From the NCBI GenBank assembly GCA_034440635.1, contig JAOTON010000040.1:806001-870000 (forward strand): a DNA stretch of 64,000 nucleotides, given 5' to 3'. Each line of letters starts with the position of its first letter. Position 1 is the first letter of the stretch. A model generated the notes under the pieces. That model saw only the letters and a program-made list of their open reading frames with translations. It ran no database searches and was not told the origin of the DNA. The position numbers were made by a program, and so were the translations under genes. This document shows positions 55,299 through 64,000 of the stretch, piece by piece. Source of the DNA: Lepas anatifera. Taxonomy: Eukaryota; Arthropoda; Thecostraca; Lepadidae.

Positions 55299-55514
55299 CT
55301 CATAGCCTCCTATTATCAGGTGCCTTAGCACGCCTCTGCCTTATCATGCACCCCACTCTCATGCATCTGAGCACGCCTCTTTGGACCTTTTGAATGTTTG
55401 ACTTTTTTAAGTTAGACATTTTGAGCGGTAGAACATATGAACTGTGGACCTTCTGATGTGATCCTTTTGAACCGCGAGATGTGATCCACCTACTGCGATA
55501 ATACCCATGACACC

Positions 55515-57714
55515 TCCATCGAAGAAACGTGCCAGATGAGGTTATGGAGATTACAAGTTTAATGGTGAGCTTCAAAATTTCAAGAGACATCAGTGGACCA
55601 AGCACAGCAGCCCTCCCATCCAGCTTGCCAATGTTTAGTTGTTTTTCCCTTTGTAGTCTGTCTGCTTAGGTACTAAGTGAATTTGTATAATCTAGGCCTT
55701 TAGTGCACAAACACCATCATCAGACAGTTTATTGTAATTAATCTAACAAGCTACACAATTATGAGTATTTTGCTGAAATGGAAGGCAAACATTTTCCTGT
55801 AAAACTTGCCAATGCTGCTTTTGGTTCTGGTGGTCATTGGGAATCCTGGATTACTGCCTATAAGCAAGCTGAGCAAGATTGAAAAATAGAAAACAACTTG
55901 TAGGTGCTGGCTAGTTCTTCAAAATAGCATATGGAAGATTACCTAGGTACGTAGGATTAGATACCTGAGTGAAAATGTAGGTATGTGCTGTGCTGCTGTA
56001 ATAAGTAAATTATCAATTGCACAAAGAAGCAACTTTCATCTAGCAAAAGAAGCACATTCATCTACTTCATGCTGCTTGCCTTGCTTTTGTTCTGGAATCC
56101 ACTTGATTTTATGTAAGAGCAGAGTAAGCACATTCTCCTGATTCAGGTGATGTATCATTTCTATGAAATACATTTCAATAAAATGGACATCTAACTATTC
56201 ACTTATAGTAATGCCATCTAATTCTGGAGAAAGGCGTGATTGGTATTTGTTTTTTTATTCCATAAACCAGTTCTCTTCTACAGCTTGAATAGTCCCAAAG
56301 TAATCAGCCAGTCTGCAAAGTTTGGCGCCGTTAACCAGACCCTGTGTATGTGTGTATGTGCCAAGACCAGTGTGAGTTGTGAAAATTTTGGAATATAAAT
56401 TGGTCGCTGGTGCAAGGTTTGGGGGAAAAGGGTGATAAGAGAGAGCCAATACAAAACAAAGAAATTTTAGAAAAGGGAAAATTCAGGGAAGATCAAAAAT
56501 ATTAGTTCTGTATTTTTCTCCTTAAGGGAAGGGTCAGTGCATTTCACTTCCCTAGTTTGTTGTGTGGTGGTACAATTTTTCTGCAAAGCTAGTGTGACTT
56601 GTCTAGCCTACTGTATCTACTAGGCAAGGATCTAGAAGGCAAGCATAATTAGGCCATGACCTCCCAGAGGCACTCCTTTATCCCCTTCATGTTTGATCAG
56701 TAGGTATAGGAGTAGAAACTGTCTAGAAATAAATCAGTATCCTTGTCTGTTCAGAAGGGGTATTTATAAAGATGATATTTACCTGGATTGGGATGAAAAA
56801 ATTGAAGGCATCTCAGTTGGAGAGCATTAATGTTCAGTCATTCAGCACAAATATTTTGTTGAGACATGTTTGACATATTTGATGGGCACTTCTATTTAGA
56901 ATAAAGTCGATATAGCTGATGTGAAGAATGAATTCACTGCACCAGCTTAATTCTGGCAGTCAGTGCCTCTGCCAATCAATATTTTCTCTGCTCAACAAGA
57001 TAAATTCTTCACCTTAGAATCAACCAGGGGCACACATTGATGAAAAAGTGAAAGCTTCTTTTACAGTTTGAACCCACTGCTTTTCAAAGTCATGTTGCAC
57101 CCAAATATTGTGTCATACCATGTTTGCTATACTTGGAGGGGCTGTTTGGATTTAAAGTATATGAAAGATTGATTTAATGCACCTGTTTAATTCTAGAAAA
57201 TATATTCACTGCACCAGTTTAATTCTGGTAGTCACTGCCTCTGCCACTAAACATTTTCACTCACCAACATGAGTTAGGCACACACAAAACCAGTCAAGGA
57301 CACAAACAGCAATTTTTTAAAGCTGCATTGCTGCCATTGTTTGTGGTGCAATGGGCTTAGTCTGCAGTCGCTGTCCCTTGTAGCAACACAGTACGGTTTT
57401 GGGGTAAGTGTCTGAAGAGTTCAGAACACTGTGTGATATTTTAAAAGCAAATTTGACCTGTAGTATCAAATTTCATGCCTGAAGAATTAACATGTTCTCT
57501 GCCATCTTATGATCGCTAATTTTGATGTAAATGTGCAGGATATTTACAAAAAATGTCGAGGAGACAGATCGTGCCTGCAAAAAGTTTGTAGGAGACAGTC
57601 GAGACATTTTTTCCTCCTCTGCTCGAAATACTAACTCCATTCTGTTAGATGTCTCTGGCTTCACCAATGGCAGCTGCGTGGAATAAGTATATGTCCCCTG
57701 TCGCTAACAAAGAA
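55515..57714. other. No gene seen; degenerate repeat R and direct repeats
   Basis: At about 56306-56630 there is text resembling repeat R (CAGCCAGTCTGCAAAGTTTG and CTAGTGTGACTTGTCTAGCC). At 56936-56995 and 57205-57262 a block CACTGCACCAGYTTAATTCT plus GTGCCTCTGCCA-like text is directly repeated. Otherwise AT-rich and unannotated. Confidence 0.45.
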
Positions 57715-57838
57715 CAGGGATGGATCCGGGGCGAAGGAGCAGTCCGGTCATCCGAATTGTACCCATTTCTTAAAACAAGTCTCTATACACAATTTCCCCT
57801 GGGTTTCCCCCTGAATGTTAAGCCTAGATCCGCCACTG
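57715..57838. mobile_element. Small MITE-like fragment
   Basis: CAGGGATGGATCCGGGG at the left and CCTAGATCCGCCACTG at the right form loose inverted ends of the GGATCC type. No target duplication. Confidence 0.35.
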
Positions 57839-58224
57839 AAAGAGACAGCCAGCAGCGCCACTACTGCACCGACTTAAACAATCAAACATGGCACAGAAGG
57901 ATGCAGGAGAGATAAAGAGGAGTGGTGACAGACTGGTGGTAAAGCCAGATGGCGCAGAGATGAAGGAAAATGACAATGGCAAGGAGAAAGTTAGGTAGGT
58001 AAGGGGTCGATGGACGCACTGGTAAAGGCGGCTATTGTGAGATAACAGAACAGAGAGCAGCTATGAGTTTTGATATGTGACTCACGAAGAAACATTCGCT
58101 TAAATGCAGATGTTTCAGATAAAAGCCTAAAGCAAGAAAATCTAAAGTTTTTATTGCAGTATGTGAACTGTGACGGCGAGAAGTAGTCAAATCAAAGCCA
58201 TGTTAATCAATTGTTATGAGCATA

Positions 58225-58262
58225 CCTGCCTTCTCTCTCTCTCTCTCTCTCTCCCTCTCTCA
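58225..58262. repeat. CT microsatellite
   Basis: (CT)n with a CCCTCTCTC interruption, inside an open plus-strand frame that the repeat itself helps to keep open. Confidence 0.85.
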
Positions 58263-59185
58263 CCTGTAAACACCCTGCACGTGCCGGCAAACACAAGTCA
58301 AACATGCGTGTCAGCCGGTACGATTCGTCTCACTCTGGTACTTAAAGGCGGCGTGCCCGCGGGCCGTGACACAGCATGTGCTCCATTCGATGCAAATGCG
58401 AGCGCTGCCCTCTCGAGCCGCCCCCGGCGGCTGGAGTGTTTCCTGGCCACAATGATTGCTGACGTACTCGAGGAAGTGACATCTTTGTTTGGCGGTACTG
58501 GTTACCATACAATGGTCCGGCTTTTCACATAATGGACGCGCTGGATGTTGCCGCCAGCTGAGGTTATAACGAGTCCCAATGTAGTGAGACGGAGGCAGCA
58601 GACCTCACATAGCACCCAAAGTAGAAAACAACTGAAATATCGAGCGCGAATGATGCATTGCTGCCTGAGAGTTTAATAAGAAGGGGATGCAGACTCCAAA
58701 GATGTCTGTTGTTTCAAGTGTTGAGTCTTACAAAACGTTTTCTGTATCTTATGAAATGCTTCAAAAATATCGATTCGCAATACATAGAAAACAAGAAGTG
58801 GCGATTGTTTATGCTTGGTAACTTCATTAGTAAATTATAAGCTCACTCAGCTTCCGACACATCCCAGCCATAAATTGCTGCTCTCATGAGACATCAGATT
58901 AAGTGTCGCGCGTCGCAAAGTCGCTCTCCACTATCGGAGAGCCTCGCAGTTTCCGAACTCTGTCCATTACCATGTTTGACGTCTGCTCCCAGCGTGGTCG
59001 CCCGCAGCAAACTTTGAAAGGTTTGGCCTCCGCCGACCAGTATTTTGTCACGGGTCAATAGAGGCCGTTAAGTTTTAATGAGGTGGCTGTAGAAGTTAGC
59101 TGGCCCGGAAGGGTGGAGCGAACCCTTAATTCAGAACTCACGGGTAATGGAGCTGAAATGTGGATATGTCTGATTTCATTGAGGT
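58263..59185. other. No supportable gene
   Basis: A GC-richer block (58290-58450) is open on both strands without motifs. Possible regulatory or exon DNA; I cannot assign it. Confidence 0.35.
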
Positions 59186-60197
59186 TTAACCCGCGCCCCA
59201 CCGGGGTCCGGCGCCACCTTCGTCCCACCGGGGGCCATCGATGGCCCCCTCTAACTCCAAAAGTATGGGCGTTAGCGCAAATCTGCGAAGTGCATTAGAA
59301 AGCTCCCGTGAATTCAGTAAGAAATTACCTCGAATGTTTTAGCACTCAGGTCAATGGTTTGACCTCCAGAGGCCAAATTAGGTCAAGATCGGCTATTTTC
59401 ACTCAAATATGCAATGCTTAAGCAAACTGGGCATAACTCTTGTGCCATTAGAGTTATTGAAATGTGGTAAATTACATTGGATAGGAAAATGTCAGACCTT
59501 TTCCCGCTTTGTGGAACGTAATGACCTCCCGCCAGTGGTTTGACCTCCAGAGGTCACCTCGTGACCTAAGATGACCTGAGGTCACGAAAGGTCAGAAAGT
59601 GACCATGCCGTATATCAAACGAAAGTCAGTAACAAGACATACACGATGGTGTTTAATTCAACGCTCTAGCTTATACAGGTCAAAAGTTATTGTCAAAATA
59701 CTGTTTTTGGCCCCTGGTGACCTTGGATGACCTTGGAAAGATCAAAGGGAAAATATGGCCCCTGGAATACGTGAAAGGGTGTCCAAGAACGCTCTTCTGA
59801 CGAAGCCGAGCATTTTCAATCGTTTTTGTGACTTTTAAATCATAAGATAGCTTTTCCCCATGCTTTCTCAATGGAAGAGGTCACCTCGTGACATGACCTC
59901 AGGTCACGAAATCGAAAAATCCCAGATATACACCTGAAGGGGTCATGAAGTGTAGGAAGTTTCAAATCGATCACCTTCGAAATGTAGCTCTTACAGAGCT
60001 CTAAAGTTGAAGTGAGGTGACCTTGGTTGACCTCGCCTGGTGACCTGACCTTGAGTGACCCGGGGTAGAAATTTTAGGGATGGTGGGAAAATGATGCAGT
60101 AAGAGCCCTCAATGGCGGTGCTGCGCCTCGTCGTTTTTCTGTTATCCCGGAAAAACCTTAGGGGGCATGGATGGGCCCCCAGTGGGGCGAGGGTTAA
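59186..60197 (+). mobile_element. TTAA-flanked element, subfamily T2
   Basis: TTAACCCGCGCCCCACCGGG at 59186 and AGTGGGGCGAGGGTTAA ending at 60197 bound 1,012 bp. The hairpin GGGGGCCATCGATGGCCCCC is intact on the left; the right one is weaker (GGGGGCATGGATGGGCCCCC). It is the inverted homologue of 12987-14018 with moderate divergence, dense in GGTCA/TGACC. Non-coding. Confidence 0.9.
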
Positions 60198-61287
60198 GGC
60201 ACGTTAAAGATAAATCAGCCATTAAAATCGAAACATTTTGACATTAAGCGTTGCAATGCATCACCACAATTTTTGGCACCGAAATGCTCAACAATATAAC
60301 TGATGATTTGAAGAATATTCACATGCTGTGCATTTATCAAGGTCACGACAATGAGTGGAAAATGATTGGGAAAGATGAGAGGAATCAAGAGTCGAGGAAG
60401 ACATGGACAATATACACATATTCACATGCCTTTTAGACATTGCAGTATGCATCTTGCCCCACTATTTTGTTTGCTTGCATCAACCACTGAGGATGTTTTG
60501 CCATTTATCAACTAATTCGATGTCAGAAATGTCCCAGTCCTGACCTTGAACTGGCACTAAGTTATACTTTTCGACGAAACAAAAAGATCGTCTATTTCGC
60601 ATCAATTTGCATTCATGACGTGGGAAAGCAAAAATATGTCTAATATTTTACGCATTATACACGCCCTTTTTCAGAATTTTAGAATATTTTATTTCAAAAT
60701 AGCGTCCTATAGCGTAAGCCAAGTAGCTCCCAGTTATACTTATTATAATTGGACAAGACAATTTGGATATCTTATGGAGGGGGGAGGGAGGAAGTGATCC
60801 CCTTTTGAGGGAAATAGACACTGACAAGTACCTGACGGGAATGCGGTTAAGCTCGTTAAAAAGCTTGCAAACATGCGTAGGAAAGTTGAAAACGAAATGT
60901 ATACGTTAGTCAGTTTAATTACATCAGAATCAGTTCTTAGTTTGTTAGTCATACGCAATTCAGTTTTCTATATATGCTTAGCATTGTTTCAGTCATAAAT
61001 CATTCGAGGACTCATACTTTAACACTGTGTTGGTGCAGGTCTGGCTTACACATATCTCAAACTGTAGTATAGCAAAAATGTGCACATTATATGATTGCAA
61101 AAACATAGGCCTCCTGCAGGACTACTCCAAAGTCAAACGGCTGACGTCGTCCACCTGATCAAGGCAGAGCTCAGAAGCGCTCTCCGTCGTCGTCGGTGGC
61201 AACATCGACCGACATCATCAATACAGCCTACAGCGCTAATGCAGTCTGATGAGGCGACAATGGGTATTGTGGTCCACCGTACTTCTG
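60198..61287. other. No supportable gene
   Basis: An exon-like stretch follows CCTGCAG at 61118 (SQTADVVHLIKAELRSALRR in one frame), but the frame choice is arbitrary and no family is recognised. The rest is AT-rich. Confidence 0.3.
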
Positions 61288-61381
61288 CTCACCGGCTCAC
61301 ACATACCCAGCACGAGTGCCCGGCAAAACAGCTTCTCACCGGCTCACACATACCCAGCACGAGTGCCCGGCAAAACAGCTT
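61288..61381. repeat. 47-bp exact tandem duplication
   Basis: CTCACCGGCTCACACATACC through CAAAACAGCTT occurs twice back to back at 61288 and 61335. 47 is not a multiple of three, so any reading frame through it is disrupted by the duplication. Confidence 0.9.
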
Positions 61382-61493
61382 GAGGGGCTAGCGACGGCAC
61401 CGACGCAGTTATAGACAACGGTATAGAGGCCAGCCGTTTGCGTTCAAAATGAAGTGCAAGCTTGTATGGACTAGGAAATGTCTTTAATGATCT

Positions 61494-62496
61494 TTAACGA
61501 GCTTGGGTCACTGGCATGACGCGTCCCGCCGGGAGGTGGGGGGAATTTCACCCCCTCCGTATCTCATTTCCCAGGAAAGCAAAACAATTATGGAGGCGTT
61601 CGAAAGCTATTGCCGAGGCGAAGAGAAATCATACGAACTGTTTTTGTGTCAGGTCAATATTGAGTTCAGTAGAGATCAAGGAAGGTCCCATAGGCTTACA
61701 ACAGGGTAGTGTACATTTTCCCCTCTATATTTTTACTTAGCAAAGCTAGAGAAAATCTTTAGGCATCATTGCATTCCCTAATCGTGGCAAATCGAGTCAT
61801 GTATAATCTGACCTTGCTAGTTCAAAAGATGAAAATGACCTGACATCGAGCTAGGTCAGGGTCGCATGGTGACCCGGTATGGTCATGTTGCAGATCAGTG
61901 GAATCCCCCGTGACAAAATAGGCACAATGCAAGCAAAATGGAAACCGTATTTCAATTCGATGCAAAGATATTGGCAAACAAAATCACTGAATGCCTGTGA
62001 CCTTTGAAAGGTCAGATTGTTAACTACTTAACTTTATAGTCGAAATTGTGGCAAGAATACACGCTTTGAAGATTTTCCAGTTGATCTATCGAGTTTTAAC
62101 TGAAAACGAGCCATTTCTATTTTTCACCATAGACTTATAATGGAGTGACCAGAAATTGACCCCATCTTAAGCGAAAAATATGAAAATTCCGAGATAGTAG
62201 ATTTGCAGGCCCTAATGATCGTATCATATGGTAAAAGTTTGAAAATGATCGGTTGGCATATGCTGCTTAGGTGCCGCTTCAAACTCGTTATTTTAGGTTT
62301 TGCGATCAATGCGCTTGACCTTGAACAGCTCCTTGACCTGACATGACCTGACCTAAGAAATTTGGTCAGATGCGTGGGATTTATCAAGAATAAGGTACTG
62401 TACGTTGCATTATGCTGCGTCTCTTTCTTCTTGCGTTATCTAGGGAGAACCAGTAGGGGGGAATTTTGCCATCCCCCCCACCCAGGCGCTTGTTAA
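61494..62496 (+). mobile_element. TTAA-flanked element, subfamily T3
   Basis: TTAA at 61494-61497 (TTAACGAGCTTGGGT) and 62493-62496 (inverted TTAACAAGCGCCTGGGT). Hairpins GGGGGGAATTTCACCCCCT and GGGGGGAATTTTGCCATCCCCCC lie inside the ends. The interior keeps the T1 order (TTCGAAAGCTATTGCC, then TTTGTGTCAGGTCAATATTG) at low identity, with GGTCA/TGACC pairs. This diverged member shows that the end hairpins and GGTCA richness outlast sequence identity. Confidence 0.75.
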
Positions 62497-63480
62497 ATGG
62501 CCCGACTCCCTCATCACCTCACATTTGGGGGCTTTAGTTGCAGGGACGTTAATGTAATCTGACTAATATCGATGGATAAAACGACCATAAATATCGATGC
62601 AAGCGTGCATCCTGAATTTGTTTTTTGTCATTGTGTTACTGATTTTGCGCCGGTCTGAAACCATGTCGAAAAAAATTCAAGACGAAGTGTAAGCTGACGT
62701 TTATGTTTTTGTATGCTCCATGTATGGAACTTACCCCAACAGCCCAGAGTGCTAAATCAGTTGGAGGCTTACAGCCATGCTAACCCAGGGCGAGACTAAC
62801 CAACTTTAGGATATGGCTAACTTGGAATGGAATATTACACTCTTTCCTCAAAGGTCAGAACAAATTATATACTTCATCCAACGGGGGCCATTTTACCCCA
62901 GGATAAGGAAGTTCTCCTGCACTAAAAACCCTTTTGGAGTCGCACGAGGGAGGAGATGGTTATCCCCGACGCTGAGAATAAGTAGGTGTACCAGATTGTG
63001 GTACGCTGCCAGATTGAAGCATTATTTACACCTCAATCGGCACCAGTGCCAGTTTTGGAAACATTCAAACATTTAGTCCCCTGGTCTTTTTCTTTTCCCC
63101 CAATCAATCTTTTTCCCCAGTCAAGTTCGCAGGATCGGTTTTTGCTGGCTTTTCTTTCCCATCTCAAGACTTCATGCACCCATCACAGAAGGAAAAAACT
63201 GAAGTCTGTGCACCTGAGTAAATACTTGAGGCTGCCTCAAAGCTGTTTTTGCATACGGTGTTAGTATTGAAGTTAGCTCCACGGTTCTGCCTAATTTGTG
63301 TACTTGTATACACAGGACTGAACGTGAGCACCAGGCACTTCTACCACCAGAGCTTTCCTTAAAATCTTCCACTGGATAAGCCTCGAAGCATTTACACTTA
63401 CTAGCTTTGCAAAGACACAACTGGACGTTTCCACTTAGAAACATAGCTACTGAGCCTGGCAAAGTCTACATTCTTTGTGC
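62497..63480. other. No gene seen
   Basis: No recognisable motif, repeat or splice pattern. Confidence 0.4.
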
Positions 63481-63656
63481 TGGGCGCAGACCCCAGCCAG
63501 GTTCGGATCAAGACCAACGGTTTGGGAGGGGGAGGAAGAGGGGGGCAGCGGGCCCAAAATGGTGAAAAACATTTTATTAAGAAAATTGGCAACAAATGGC
63601 GTGTTTAGGGAGGACAGGTGCCCGGTTTGTCCCATCCCCGCCCCTGGATCCGCCAC
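63481..63656. mobile_element. MITE-like fragment, right end only
   Basis: The right end reads CCCCTGGATCCGCCACTG, the standard GGATCC-type terminus. The left edge (near GCAGACCCCAGCCAGG) is unclear. The interior has G runs (GGGAGGGGGAGGAAGAGGGG). Confidence 0.4.
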
Positions 63657-63943
63657 TGCCCCCAGCCGTGGAAGTGTGGCAGAGGGTGGCCACACAGGCG
63701 GAGGACCACACGTGCACTTCCTCTGGCCGTGCCACCATGCATCAGCGGGCGAGGACGCTGGTGTCGCGGTGCTTTCAAGCCGTCAGAATGAGCCATTCAG
63801 GATGGTGGCTGGGGCGCACGCGGTCCATCAACCAGCGGACACAATGCTGCAGCGCCACGTGTGAGACCGGCACCGGTGGCTCTGTCACTAGGTCGGCAGA
63901 TGCGCGCCTTGTAAAGGTCAGGTATCTGTCGCACCAGCTTGTT
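63657..63943 (+). CDS. Hypothetical ORF at window edge
   Basis: An open frame reads VEVWQRVATQAEDHTCTSSG and then RTLVSRCFQAVRMSHSGWWL to a stop at about 63945. The GC content is exon-like, but the opposite strand is also open and no domain is recognised. Its 5' edge is the terminus of a MITE-like element, so the frame upstream of 63657 is not genic. Could be an exon of a gene extending beyond the window. Confidence 0.22.
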
Positions 63944-64000
63944 TGAGAGAACATTGTGTAAGGTGTGACTGTTGGTTCGCATAATGGGAGAAATCAATGT

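Larger units (their letters stand above)
54354..55505. mobile_element. Foldback element carrying telomere-type repeats, 9-bp TSD
   Basis: The 1,152-bp unit is flanked by an exact 9-bp duplication CATGACACC (54345-54353 and 55506-55514). Termini are GGTATTATCGCAGTAGGTGG and its inverse. Order: outer arm of about 206 bp, (TTAGG)n-type array, (TCAGG)n, inner arm of about 87 bp, an unpaired centre of about 90 bp, then the mirror image. Nine-base duplications with long inverted repeats are typical of Mutator-like (MULE) transposons and of Drosophila FB foldback elements. No transposase is encoded. Left arm arrays total about 280 bp and right about 192 bp, so they change length independently. A telomere or a fossil chromosome fusion would not leave a target duplication. 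Confidence 0.88.

Noticed and set aside
58170..58532. 120-codon ORF starting MTARSSQIKAML
   Set aside because: Its first half is kept open by a CT microsatellite and the second half lies in GC-rich DNA open on both strands; no domain motif.

Overview
The window is eukaryotic, and almost certainly from an arthropod. It has intron-split exons, no bacterial operons or Shine-Dalgarno spacing, wide gene-poor stretches, several classes of transposon, and long (TTAGG)n blocks, the arthropod-type telomere repeat. The sequence does not settle the group; a chelicerate or crustacean would fit. No complete host gene can be shown with confidence. Most of the interpretable DNA is mobile elements, many nested in one another, with clear target-site duplications (TSDs).

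Layout. 84-2804: a TIR (terminal inverted repeat) transposon holding a TTAA-flanked element, next to an RNase H fragment (about 2.8-3.3 kb). 4.15-6.16 kb: a broken non-LTR retrotransposon (LINE). 7.9-10.5 kb: putative exons of a gene ending in a P2X7-like zinc-binding domain. 10.94-17.13 kb: two head-to-tail copies of a 2.58-kb TIR element sharing one TA; only the first contains a TTAA element, so the second is a natural empty site. 17.2-21.5 kb: minus-strand exon remnants, one with a VWH motif and a downstream NHFWWC motif. 18.9-20.8 kb: further TTAA-type elements and a tRNA-like SINE head. 23.7-24.7 kb: a 0.5-kb repeat pair. 25-39 kb: mostly unannotatable, with GC-rich patches, short tandem repeats and one TTAA element at 30.5-31.7 kb. 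39.7-41.3 kb: a second broken LINE on the minus strand.

43,530-53,271: a 9.74-kb PIF/Harbinger-type composite with a TAA TSD and 1.53-kb near-identical inverted arms. It holds a DDE transposase exon on plus and a convergent four-exon MADF-BESS partner gene on minus, the latter broken by homopolymer indels. The arms carry nested 240-500 bp hAT-like MITEs (short non-autonomous transposons) with exact 8-bp TSDs. 54,354-55,505: a 1,152-bp foldback element with an exact 9-bp TSD whose arms contain (TTAGG)n, (TTAGA)n and (TCAGG)n arrays in mirror orientation. 59.2-60.2 and 61.5-62.5 kb: two more TTAA elements.

Two themes stand out. First, a diverse family of TTAA-flanked non-autonomous elements (at least seven copies, probably eight) is saturated with GGTCA/TGACC, the core of the nuclear-receptor half-site, and has G-run/C-run hairpins just inside both ends. 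Second, a foldback transposon has telomere-type repeats built into its inverted arms, so it could seed interstitial telomere repeats. Several frameshifts in otherwise recognisable coding exons fall in homopolymer runs, so some may be assembly errors.
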